The translations under genes and the position numbers were made by a program. DNA of 5,446 nt from an uncultured Rhizobiaceae group bacterium (GTDB lineage Bacteria > Pseudomonadota > Alphaproteobacteria > Rhizobiales > Rhizobiaceae), in contig CAJQOR010000230.1 in assembly GCA_905479965.1 (NCBI GenBank), positions 1 to 5,446 of the forward strand, given 5' to 3'. The notes under the pieces were generated by a model, which was given only the letters and a program-made list of their open reading frames with translations, was not told the DNA's origin and searched no databases. Positions 1 through 5,446 of this stretch are shown here, one piece after another; position 1 is the first letter of the stretch, and each line of letters opens with the position of its first letter.

Positions 1-1055
1 TCAAACGCCCGATCGCTAAGCGATGACCAACGGCTTACATCAATGCCTTCGCGCAATCTTAAGCCCATAAGTAGCATCTCATCTGCCTGGTCCTGCGAGC
101 TAAGTTGCTCAATTTCTATGATCCCGTGCTCATGCTGCTCAACCAGATCCAGCCATGTTTCTGGATGCTTTTCTGTCACAGTGGCAAATTTCTTTCCACC
201 TGTTGAAATGCGGCCATGGGCACCTGGCCCCACACCTACATAATCCCCATAACGCCAATAGTTGAGGTTATGCTGGCTCTCAGCGCCGGGCTGAGCATGA
301 TTTGAAACCTCATATGAAGGCATGCCATTTTCGGTGCAAACTTTTTGCGTCATCTCATAAAGTTCCGCTTGCAAACTATCTTCCAGCATTGGAATTTTAC
401 CAGCTTCATGCAATTGGAAAAACGGCGTACCTTCTTCAATTGTCAATTGATAGAGCGATAAATGGTCCGCAGCCAAATCAATGGCTTCCCGCAATTCATC
501 CGCCCAGTCAGCTGGTGTTTGATGCGGACGGGCATAAATTAAATCAAAAGACATGCGCGGGAAAATATCGCGCGCCAATGAGATTGCTGTCTTGGCTTCT
601 TGGACATTGTGCAGGCGGCCTAGAAACTTCAGATCCTTATCGTTTAGCGCTTGAACGCCCATTGAAACACGATTAACGCCCGCTTGCCGGTAGCCTTCAA
701 ATCTTGTTGCCTCTACACTTGATGGATTGGCTTCCATAGTAATTTCAATGTCATCGGGCACTGTCCAGGCGGTTTTAACCGCCTTTAGTATCTCAGACAC
801 GGTTCTTGGGTCCATCAAAGATGGTGTGCCGCCGCCGATAAAGATTGAGGTGACTTCCCGAGGGCCTGTCGTTTGCCGATTATGCTCAATCTCGCGTTTA
901 AATGCCTCAACAAACCTTGGCTGATCGATTTTTTGATGCCGAACATGTGAGTTAAAGTCGCAATAAGGGCATTTGGCGGCACAAAATGGCCAATGCAGAT
1001 AAATCCCAAAACCGGGTTCTGCATTAATTGGGAAATTATAAATGGCAGCCGACAA
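1..1055 (-). CDS. hemW: HemW, heme-binding radical SAM protein (3' end cut by window)
   Basis: HemW is a HemN-like radical SAM protein thought to act as a heme chaperone or inserter for respiratory enzymes. It is often misnamed oxygen-independent coproporphyrinogen III oxidase. Seen: 351 codons open to the left edge. The radical SAM cluster motif is C25-x3-C29-x2-C32, followed by D33-F34, so the fourth cysteine typical of true HemN (CxxxCxxCxC) is absent. A GGGTPS motif lies at residues 74-79, and the HNxxYW heme-binding signature of HemW is present as H262-N-L-N-Y-W267. Near the end of the visible part is EMLLMGLRLREGID. The family is usually about 380-400 residues, so roughly 30-50 residues are missing. 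I chose the TTG at 1055 because AAGGA lies 8 bases upstream; an in-frame TTG at 1073 has no such site. It is the last visible gene of the rph-rdgB-hemW cluster, 11 bases after rdgB. The HemW call is firm; the start is moderately sure. Confidence 0.95.
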   Translation of the reverse strand, partial: MSAAIYNFPINAEPGFGIYLHWPFCAAKCPYCDFNSHVRHQKIDQPRFVEAFKREIEHNRQTTGPREVTSIFIGGGTPSLMDPRTVSEILKAVKTAWTVPDDIEITMEANPSSVEATRFEGYRQAGVNRVSMGVQALNDKDLKFLGRLHNVQEAKTAISLARDIFPRMSFDLIYARPHQTPADWADELREAIDLAADHLSLYQLTIEEGTPFFQLHEAGKIPMLEDSLQAELYEMTQKVCTENGMPSYEVSNHAQPGAESQHNLNYWRYGDYVGVGPGAHGRISTGGKKFATVTEKHPETWLDLVEQHEHGIIEIEQLSSQDQADEMLLMGLRLREGIDVSRWSSLSDRAF

Positions 1056-1063
1056 AGGCGTTG

Positions 1064-1068
1064 TCCTT
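1064..1068 (-). promoter_or_regulatory. Ribosome binding site of hemW
   Basis: AAGGA on the minus strand, 8 bases before the TTG at 1055. Its first two bases are the last two of the rdgB TAA stop, so termination of rdgB and initiation of hemW are probably coupled. This site decides the choice of the TTG start. Confidence 0.7.
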
Positions 1069-1711
1069 AACAATCAAGACAGGTTTCAGCAAACAGCTTA
1101 AAAGCGCGAGCACGGTGAGATAACGCGTGTTTATCACCAGGTTTCCAACCGTGTTTTTCGATCGCCGTCATTTCACCAAAAGTCACATCATAGCCCTGGG
1201 GCTTGAACACGGGATCATAACCAAAACCTGACGTGCCACGTGGTGGCCAAACAAGGTGACCTTCAGCTTCGCCGCGGAAATATTCGCGATGCCCATCCGG
1301 CCATCGCATGCATAAAACGCTGACAAATCTCGCTGTCCGCTGCTCAGGCTCGGTCGCATTTGCCTCAGATAATGCATCTTCAACTTTTTGCATCGCCATG
1401 CCAAAATCACGGCTTCCGTCTTCTTTTTCAGCCCAATCGGCAGTGTAAACACCGGGTGCACCATCCAAAGCATCAACAACAATTCCGGAATCATCTGATA
1501 AAGCAACAAGACCAGTTGCCATTGAAGCTGCATCCGCTTTCGTTGCTGCATTTTCTTCAAATGTCACACCATTTTCAGGAGGTTCCGGCAGCCCAAGCTC
1601 ACCTGCGGAGACAACATCGACACCAAGCGGCCCAATTAAATCTCGGAACTCTGCAAGCTTACCAGCATTATGCGTGGCGAGAACAATTTTATCACCTTCG
1701 AATTTACGCAT
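1067..1711 (-). CDS. rdgB: RdgB/HAM1 dITP/XTP pyrophosphatase
   Basis: This 214-residue protein is a house-cleaning nucleotide pyrophosphatase. The family hydrolyses ITP, dITP and XTP to the monophosphate and pyrophosphate in the cytosol, keeping deaminated purines out of DNA and RNA, normally as a Mg-dependent homodimer. Seen: the N-terminal T-H-N-A-G-K triphosphate motif (residues 13-18), FEENA at 51-55, the catalytic and metal-binding DDSG at 73-76, [10 protein letters not shown] at 85-94, GFGYDPVF at 162-169 and the base-binding SHRARA at 198-203. The length is slightly above the E. coli protein (about 197) but usual for alphaproteobacteria, and no key motif is missing. The ATG at 1711 is supported by AAAGG 9 bases upstream. 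The gene starts 12 bases after the rph stop and ends 11 bases before hemW, so it is the middle gene of the cluster. Confidence 0.97.
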   Translation of the reverse strand: MRKFEGDKIVLATHNAGKLAEFRDLIGPLGVDVVSAGELGLPEPPENGVTFEENAATKADAASMATGLVALSDDSGIVVDALDGAPGVYTADWAEKEDGSRDFGMAMQKVEDALSEANATEPEQRTARFVSVLCMRWPDGHREYFRGEAEGHLVWPPRGTSGFGYDPVFKPQGYDVTFGEMTAIEKHGWKPGDKHALSHRARAFKLFAETCLDC

Positions 1712-1720
1712 GCACGACTA

Positions 1721-1725
1721 CCTTT
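1721..1725 (-). promoter_or_regulatory. Ribosome binding site of rdgB
   Basis: AAAGG on the minus strand, 9 bases before the rdgB ATG and overlapping the rph TAA stop (1726-1724). The overlap suggests translational coupling of rph and rdgB. Confidence 0.7.
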
Positions 1726-2440
1726 ATGCGAGAGCTGCTTTTTGAAGTTCGACAAGCTCTGTAATGCTATTTTTAGCAAGACCCATAAGTTGCGCAAACT
1801 CGTCTTCAGAAAATGGTTCAGCTTCTGCTGTTCCTTGAATTTCAACAATACCGCCACGCCCTGTCATCACGAAGTTTGCATCAGTTTCTGCAGATGAATC
1901 TTCCAAGTAATCAAGATCGCTAACAGGCTGGCCTGCAAAAATTCCGCAAGAAATTGCTGCAACATGATCTTTTAACACACGATCAACTTTGACCATGTTG
2001 CGATCTTCCATCCATTGTAGACAATCACGCAATGCAAGCCATGCGCCTGTGATCGAGGCTGTGCGCGTTCCACCGTCAGCTTGCAATACATCGCAATCGA
2101 TAGAGATCTGGCGCTCGCCCAATGCTTCCATATCTACAACCGCGCGAAGTGAGCGTCCAATTAGACGCTGAATTTCTTGTGTACGGCCAGATTGTTTGCC
2201 AGAACTTGCCTCACGGCGCATACGGCTACCCGTTGAACGTGGCAACATGCCATATTCAGCCGTTACCCAACCTTTGCCACCGTTGCGCAGCCACGGTGGG
2301 ACACGATCTTCAAGACTTGCTGTGCAAAGCACATGTGTGTCACCAAATTTTACCAAGCATGAGCCTTCTGCGTGTTTAGAAAATCCTCGCTCGAATGAAA
2401 CCTCTCGCATTTGATCCGTTTTTCTACCTGATGGTCTCAT
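1724..2440 (-). CDS. rph: RNase PH (tRNA 3'-end phosphorolytic exonuclease)
   Basis: RNase PH trims 3' extensions of tRNA precursors using inorganic phosphate and releases nucleoside diphosphates. The family forms a ring hexamer in the cytosol. Seen: 238 residues, the family's usual length, beginning [11 protein letters not shown]86 lies in [16 protein letters not shown]. The phosphate-binding G124-T125-R126 is in the block [13 protein letters not shown]. An acidic stretch follows (D175, D177, E180, D181, D187), running into the VMTG block. The catalytic residues look intact, unlike the frameshifted rph of some E. coli K-12 strains. An in-frame TTG at 2452 would add four residues, but it overlaps the Shine-Dalgarno sequence, and the family starts at MRPSGR, so I take the ATG at 2440. 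It is the first gene of the leftward cluster, divergent from hrcA. Confidence 0.97.
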   Translation of the reverse strand: MRPSGRKTDQMREVSFERGFSKHAEGSCLVKFGDTHVLCTASLEDRVPPWLRNGGKGWVTAEYGMLPRSTGSRMRREASSGKQSGRTQEIQRLIGRSLRAVVDMEALGERQISIDCDVLQADGGTRTASITGAWLALRDCLQWMEDRNMVKVDRVLKDHVAAISCGIFAGQPVSDLDYLEDSSAETDANFVMTGRGGIVEIQGTAEAEPFSEDEFAQLMGLAKNSITELVELQKAALA

Positions 2441-2444
2441 GAAA

Positions 2445-2450
2445 CTCTCC
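2445..2450 (-). promoter_or_regulatory. Ribosome binding site of rph
   Basis: GGAGAG on the minus strand. The GGAG core ends 6 bases before the ATG at 2440, a strong site. It settles the start at 2440 rather than the upstream in-frame TTG at 2452, which overlaps this motif. Confidence 0.8.
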
Positions 2451-2497
2451 AATTGATATGCTGATAACTGCGCTTAACTACGATTCCGATTTGTGTT

Positions 2498-2526
2498 TAT
2501 CTAGCTTTTGTTTGGCAAGGTTGCAA
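2498..2526 (-). promoter_or_regulatory. Possible sigma-70-type promoter for the rph cluster
   Basis: On the minus strand, TTGCAA (2526-2521) and TAGATA (2503-2498) are separated by 17 bases, about 60 bases before the rph ATG. The -35 match is fair (4 of 6), but the -10 is poor (3 of 6 to TATAAT). It is listed because a divergent cluster needs a promoter somewhere in 2441-2647 and this pair has the right spacing. Not firm. Confidence 0.25.
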
Positions 2527-2549
2527 AGGAAAAGCTTGTCGCTTGCTAA
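2512..2549. repeat. Imperfect inverted repeat in the rph-hrcA divergent region
   Basis: TTGGCAAG (2512-2519) and CTTGCTAA (2542-2549) are inverted copies matching at 7 of 8 positions, with a 22-base spacer. The right arm with its preceding base, GCTTGCTAA, matches 7 of 9 bases of the CIRCE half-site GAGTGCTAA. The spacing, however, is far from the 9-base CIRCE spacer, and the left arm is a weaker match. It lies between two divergent genes, where an operator would be expected. Its function is unknown. Confidence 0.35.
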
Positions 2550-2550
2550 A

Positions 2551-2578
2551 ATCCAAAGAAATTTCTGGTAGCTTGGAT
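2551..2578. repeat. Second dyad symmetry upstream of hrcA
   Basis: ATCCAA (2551-2556) and TTGGAT (2573-2578) are perfect 6-base inverted copies. They enclose the perfect 10-base palindrome AGAAATTTCT (2557-2566), which is off-centre by a 6-base insert on the right. It could be a regulator binding site near the hrcA promoter, or chance in an AT-rich stretch. Confidence 0.25.
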
Positions 2579-2603
2579 CGGCAATAGCTATATATTTTGT
2601 AAT
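2573..2603 (+). promoter_or_regulatory. Weak candidate promoter for hrcA
   Basis: TTGGAT (2573-2578) and TGTAAT (2598-2603, 5 of 6 to TATAAT) are 19 bases apart, which is longer than usual. TATATT (2591-2596) is another possible -10, without a good -35. Either would give a leader of about 40-50 bases that includes the hairpin at 2628-2639. The whole of 2441-2647 holds no tRNA or recognisable small RNA. Confidence 0.2.
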
Positions 2604-2622
2604 ACAAGCATTTTTGCGTCAA

Positions 2623-2647
2623 AGGAGCGGGGAAACCCGAAAACATA
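2623..2647 (+). promoter_or_regulatory. Unusual ribosome binding site of hrcA with an intervening hairpin
   Basis: AGGAG (2623-2627) is the only good Shine-Dalgarno match before hrcA, but it is 20 bases from the TTG start. Directly after it, bases 2628-2631 (CGGG) pair with 2636-2639 (CCCG) around the loop GAAA (2632-2635), a GNRA tetraloop. Eight bases remain between the stem and the TTG, so the folded leader has a normal effective spacing. No ATG, GTG or TTG lies in frame between the upstream stop at 2600-2602 and 2648. The sequence and pairing are directly visible; that the fold controls initiation is inferred. Confidence 0.55.
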
Positions 2648-3697
2648 TTGGCTGAGTTGGATGATCGTTCGCGTGAAGTTTTTAAAAGTATTGTCGAAAC
2701 CTATCTCGGTTCCGGCGAGCCATTAGGTTCACGCAGTTTATCGCGGCTTTTACCTATGACATTATCGCCTGCATCCGTGCGCAACGTGATGAGCGATCTT
2801 GAGGAATTAGGCCTTATCTATTCGCCTCATGTAAGTGCTGGGCGACTGCCAACACAAAGTGGCCTGCGGTTTTTTATCGATGCTTTCATGCAGGTTGGCG
2901 ATCTTCAACCTGAAGAACGCGAGCAGATTGAACAGCAAGTGCCACTAAGCAATGATCAGCCTGTTGAAGGTTTGCTCACCGAAGCGAGTAAAATGCTGTC
3001 CGGCCTATCAAGCGGGGCAGGGCTTGTAATTGCTGCAAAAAATGACAGTGCCATCAAGCATATTGAGTTCATTCGACTTGAGCCGACAAAAGCCTTGGCT
3101 GTTATTGTTGGCGGTGCAGATCATGTTGAAAACCGCGTGATTGATTTGCCCGCTGGTACAACATCGTCTCAACTCATTGAGGCGAGTAATTTTTTAAACG
3201 CGCATTTGGCAGGCCGAACGTTTTCTGAAGTGCGTGGCGAGCTGGAAAAGCTGCGAAATCTTATTCGCCGAGAATTGGATACATTATCCAGTGATTTGGT
3301 TGAGCGTGGTTTGGCAGTTTGGGCCGATGATAAATCTGACAATCGTCAGGGCAGTATAATTGTCAGAGGTCGTTCCAAGCTTTTAGAAAATGTTGCAGCC
3401 AATGATGAGCTGGAACGTTTGCGCTTGCTATTTGATGATTTGGAGAAAAAAGAAAGCCTGATTGAACTGATGAACCTGGCTGAAGAAGGTTCAGGTGTTC
3501 GGATTTTCATTGGCTCAGAGAATAAATTATTTTCACTGTCTGGCTCGTCGTTGGTCTTTGCTCCTTTGCATGATGAGGGTGAAAAAGTAGTTGGCGCAGT
3601 TGGTATTATCGGCCCAACACGACTAAACTATTCACGTGTTGTTCCAGTTGTGGATTACACAGCCCAACTTGTATCAAGACTGATGCAAAAAAGTTGA
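2648..3697 (+). CDS. hrcA: HrcA, heat-shock transcription repressor
   Basis: HrcA represses chaperone genes, typically groESL, by binding the CIRCE operator; GroEL helps keep it active, so unfolded protein relieves repression. Seen: 349 residues, normal for the family. The N-terminal winged helix-turn-helix region (about 1-75) includes SREVFKSIVETYL, GEPLGSRSLSR and the recognition region ASVRNVMSDLEELGLIYSPH, followed by SAGRLPTQSGLRFFID. The GAF-like dimerisation and effector part (about 105-325) includes GVRIFIGSEN at 283-292. The C-terminal hallmark starts at GAVGIIGPTRLNYSR (316-330). The TTG at 2648 is the only usable in-frame start after the stop at 2600-2602, and MAELDDRSRE agrees with family N-termini. 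No full CIRCE element lies upstream. In Agrobacterium and Caulobacter grpE follows hrcA; here dnaX does. Confidence 0.96.
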   Translation: MAELDDRSREVFKSIVETYLGSGEPLGSRSLSRLLPMTLSPASVRNVMSDLEELGLIYSPHVSAGRLPTQSGLRFFIDAFMQVGDLQPEEREQIEQQVPLSNDQPVEGLLTEASKMLSGLSSGAGLVIAAKNDSAIKHIEFIRLEPTKALAVIVGGADHVENRVIDLPAGTTSSQLIEASNFLNAHLAGRTFSEVRGELEKLRNLIRRELDTLSSDLVERGLAVWADDKSDNRQGSIIVRGRSKLLENVAANDELERLRLLFDDLEKKESLIELMNLAEEGSGVRIFIGSENKLFSLSGSSLVFAPLHDEGEKVVGAVGIIGPTRLNYSRVVPVVDYTAQLVSRLMQKS

Positions 3698-3700
3698 ATG

Positions 3701-3737
3701 ATATTCTCGGGTAGCTTAGGATGGTTGAATAGAATAT
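3701..3737. repeat. AT-rich inverted repeat just after hrcA
   Basis: ATATTCT (3701-3707) and AGAATAT (3731-3737) are perfect 7-base inverted copies with a 23-base spacer. GTTGAAT also occurs twice as a direct repeat (3693-3699 and 3724-3730). The stem would be weak and has no following T-run, so I do not call it a terminator. Confidence 0.25.
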
Positions 3738-3766
3738 ATCGATTGCGGTTGATGCCGTGATGGATA
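3737..3766 (+). other. Candidate stem-loop in the hrcA-dnaX gap
   Basis: In RNA, TATCGATTGCGG (3737-3748) can pair with CCGTGATGGATA (3755-3766) around a 6-base loop, giving 11 pairs including two G-U and one G-G mismatch. No T-run follows, so it is not a standard intrinsic terminator. It might be an mRNA processing or stabilising element between hrcA and dnaX. TTGCGG (3743-3748) and TAAGTA (3765-3770), 16 bases apart, also look faintly like a promoter in the same place. The 126-base gap shows no RNA gene. Confidence 0.35.
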
Positions 3767-3816
3767 AGTAAAGACCAGATCAAATCACTTTTAACAATAA
3801 TTTAGTTCAAGATCAC

Positions 3817-3819
3817 AGG
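3817..3819 (+). promoter_or_regulatory. Ribosome binding site of dnaX
   Basis: The AGG of CAGGT lies 4 bases before the GTG at 3824 and 7 bases before the TTG at 3827. Both codons are in frame, and the two possible proteins differ by one residue. A short, moderate Shine-Dalgarno match. Confidence 0.45.
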
Positions 3820-3823
3820 TAGC

Positions 3824-5446
3824 GTGTTGGAAGACAATCAGGAATATCGTGTTTTAGCCCGGAAATATCGTCCGAGGGACTTTTCAGACCTGATTGGCCA
3901 GGAGCCAATGGTTCGCACGCTCACCAATGCGTTTTCAACGGGTCGTATTGCCCAAGCTTGGATGCTGACAGGTGTTCGTGGGGTGGGTAAAACCACTACA
4001 GCCCGAATTCTCGCGCGTGCACTTAATTATGAACGAGACGGCATTGATCAACCCACAATTGATATCACCGAATTAGGTGAACATTGTCAGGCCATTATGG
4101 ATGGTCGTCATGTCGACGTGATTGAGATGGATGCGGCTTCGCACACGGGTATTGATGATATTCGCGATATCATCGAACAAGTCAGATATCGACCTGTATC
4201 CGCACGATACAAAGTTTATATTATCGATGAGGTGCACATGCTCTCAACGCAAGCCTTTAACGGGTTGCTAAAGACGCTTGAAGAGACGCCAGAACATGTG
4301 AAATTCATTTTTGCGACCACAGAAATTCGCAAAGTTCCCATCACAGTACTTTCGCGTTGCCAACGTTTTGATTTAAGGCGCATTGAAATTGGTGCGCTAT
4401 CATCTCATTTCAAAATGATTGCAGGTAAAGAAGGCGTGACGATTGATGAGGAATCTCTTTCAATGATCGCACGCGCAGCGGAAGGTTCCGCGCGTGATGG
4501 ACTTTCCTTGCTTGATCAAGCAATTGCCCACGGAAGTGGCCATGTGGAAGCGCAAGCCGTGCGGACTATGCTTGGATTGGCTGATCGCACAAGAATTGCA
4601 ACCTTGTTTGATCTTCTTATGAAGGGTGATGTGAGCAAAGCGCTGGGCGAGTTTAAAAGCCAATATGATGCAGGTGCTGATCCGCGTGTTATCTTGACGG
4701 ATTTAGCCGATTTTACGCATTTGGTAACACGCATGAAATATGTGCCAGATGCGCGCGAAGATGCCAGCTTGAACGAGGTTGAGCGAACACAAGGTTCTGA
4801 GTTTGCACAAAAGCTAGCAACGCCAATTTTGTCGCGCACATGGCAAATGCTGCTCAAAGCGATCACCGAAGTGTCGGGTTCAAACCGACCTTTTGCAACG
4901 GCAGAAATGGCACTTATTCGCATTGGGCATTCTGCCCATTTGCCGACGCCAGAAGATTTAGCAAAGATTGTTCAAAACCAAGATACTTCCTCTCAAGGCC
5001 CTGCGCCAGGAAATGGTGTAAGTGCTGGAGCTGCATCTCCAAACGGTGGGCCAAGTGGTTCATCAACAAGCGCTGTTGCAAGTCAATATGTATCAGCTCA
5101 AGGGAATGGTGGTGGGGCGAGCGCAATGTTAACTCAAGGCGCCGCGGTTGCACAAAACAGACCTGTTTTAGCGGTAGATAATACAGATCCTGCACTACAA
5201 AACCAAGTTAAGAATATTCCTTCAAAGCCAGCTGAAGTTCCGCAAGTTCAGATTAATTCTTTGGATGATCTGGTGGCGCTTGCAGATAAAAATCGTGATG
5301 TTGCAACCAAAATTCAAATCCGCAACCATGTTAGGTTGGTGAAGGTAGAGCCTGGTCGCCTTGAAATTAATCTCACGGAAGATGGTTCACCGCAATTGCC
5401 AGGTGACTTGATCAATAAATTGCAAAAGTGGACGGGAACAAAATGG
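3824..5446 (+). CDS. dnaX: DnaX, DNA polymerase III tau/gamma clamp-loader subunit (3' end cut)
   Basis: DnaX is the ATPase of the clamp loader that places the beta clamp on DNA; the full-length tau form also ties the polymerase cores and helicase together. Seen: 541 codons open to the right edge. EYRVLARKYRP begins at about residue 7. Walker A is G50-VRGVGK-T57, Walker B is VYIIDEVH (131-138, D135 E136), sensor 1 is FATTE (163-167) and the SRC arginine-finger motif is S177-R178-C179. Only one cysteine (C88) of the usual four-cysteine zinc module remains. Domain III is followed by a Gly/Ser/Ala/Gln-rich linker (about 389-475). A tau-specific C-terminal domain starts near LDDLVALADKNRD (480) and reaches QKWTGTKW at the edge. 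Relatives suggest some tens of residues are missing. The start is GTG at 3824 (or TTG at 3827); an in-frame stop at 3803-3805 limits it. No A-AAA-AAG frameshift signal is visible. It lies 126 bases after hrcA, on the same strand. Confidence 0.97.
   Translation, partial: MLEDNQEYRVLARKYRPRDFSDLIGQEPMVRTLTNAFSTGRIAQAWMLTGVRGVGKTTTARILARALNYERDGIDQPTIDITELGEHCQAIMDGRHVDVIEMDAASHTGIDDIRDIIEQVRYRPVSARYKVYIIDEVHMLSTQAFNGLLKTLEETPEHVKFIFATTEIRKVPITVLSRCQRFDLRRIEIGALSSHFKMIAGKEGVTIDEESLSMIARAAEGSARDGLSLLDQAIAHGSGHVEAQAVRTMLGLADRTRIATLFDLLMKGDVSKALGEFKSQYDAGADPRVILTDLADFTHLVTRMKYVPDAREDASLNEVERTQGSEFAQKLATPILSRTWQMLLKAITEVSGSNRPFATAEMALIRIGHSAHLPTPEDLAKIVQNQDTSSQGPAPGNGVSAGAASPNGGPSGSSTSAVASQYVSAQGNGGGASAMLTQGAAVAQNRPVLAVDNTDPALQNQVKNIPSKPAEVPQVQINSLDDLVALADKNRDVATKIQIRNHVRLVKVEPGRLEINLTEDGSPQLPGDLINKLQKWTGTKW

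Noticed and set aside
302..676. 124-codon plus-strand open frame
   Set aside because: It lies antisense inside hemW, resembles no family I recognise, and has no convincing ribosome binding site. It is a shadow of hemW.
1360..1764. 134-codon plus-strand open frame
   Set aside because: It is antisense to rdgB and the end of rph, rich in His and Gln as expected from reverse reading of a real gene.
1724..2452. Longer rph starting at the TTG at 2452
   Set aside because: That codon overlaps the Shine-Dalgarno site of the ATG at 2440, and the family begins at MRPSGR.
2572..2593. RpoH (sigma-32) promoter, CTTGGA followed by CTATAT
   Set aside because: The spacing of 10 bases is short for this sigma factor and the -10 match is loose.
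2441..2647. A standard CIRCE operator (TTAGCACTC-N9-GAGTGCTAA) upstream of hrcA
   Set aside because: No pair of half-sites with a 9-base spacer is present; only one arm is similar and the spacer is 22 bases.
3698..3823. SRP RNA gene (ffs), sometimes found near dnaX
   Set aside because: The conserved GGAAGGAAGCAG-type loop core is absent, and the gap shows no matching fold.
4516..4923. 135-codon minus-strand open frame
   Set aside because: It is antisense to dnaX, with shadow-like composition and no recognisable domain. The dnaX frame is continuous and fully motif-supported here.
4900..5446. Programmed frameshift site in dnaX
   Set aside because: No A-AAA-AAG or similar slippery heptamer is seen in frame. 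The A-run near 5287 is T-AAA-AAT, which does not fit. Sequence beyond the window edge is not visible.
1..5446. CRISPR array, mobile element, toxin-antitoxin or defence system
   Set aside because: All coding space is taken by five recognisable core genes, and no repeated spacers, transposase, integrase or flanking direct repeats are visible.

Overview
This is an ordinary chromosomal housekeeping segment from an alphaproteobacterium, most likely of the Hyphomicrobiales (Rhizobiales). The evidence is the gene order rph-rdgB-hemW divergent from hrcA, the alphaproteobacterial style of the DnaX and HemW proteins, and a DnaX zinc module that has lost most of its cysteines. G+C looks to be in the mid-to-high 40s percent on sampled lines (not computed). 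That is low for the group and would fit a marine or similar low-G+C member.

Layout. Positions 1-2440 hold a leftward (minus-strand) cluster read in the order rph (RNase PH), rdgB (dITP/XTP pyrophosphatase), hemW (heme-binding radical SAM protein, cut by the left edge). The genes are separated by only 11-12 bases, and each downstream Shine-Dalgarno sequence overlaps the stop codon of the gene before it, so this is almost certainly one operon. Positions 2441-2647 are a divergent regulatory region with dyad symmetries and weak promoter-like sequences. Positions 2648-3697 hold rightward hrcA, the heat-shock repressor. After a 126-base gap with two possible stem-loops comes rightward dnaX (clamp-loader tau/gamma subunit), cut by the right edge after 541 codons.

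How the genes relate. The left cluster joins tRNA 3'-end maturation (rph), nucleotide-pool cleaning (rdgB) and heme handling (hemW). It is a conserved neighbourhood rather than a single pathway. The right side pairs a chaperone-gene repressor with a replication gene. In well-studied alphaproteobacteria hrcA is followed by grpE, so dnaX here suggests a local rearrangement.

No exotic system (CRISPR, toxin-antitoxin, defence island, mobile element) is visible. The most interesting signal is small. The hrcA Shine-Dalgarno lies 20 bases from its TTG start, and exactly between them sits a GC-only 4-bp stem with a GAAA tetraloop. Folded, it would reduce the effective spacing to 8 bases, which suggests structure-dependent and perhaps temperature-dependent translation of the heat-shock repressor. 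Other points of note are a candidate non-CIRCE operator upstream of hrcA, the degenerate zinc site of DnaX, and its Gly/Ser/Ala-rich linker without a canonical frameshift signal.
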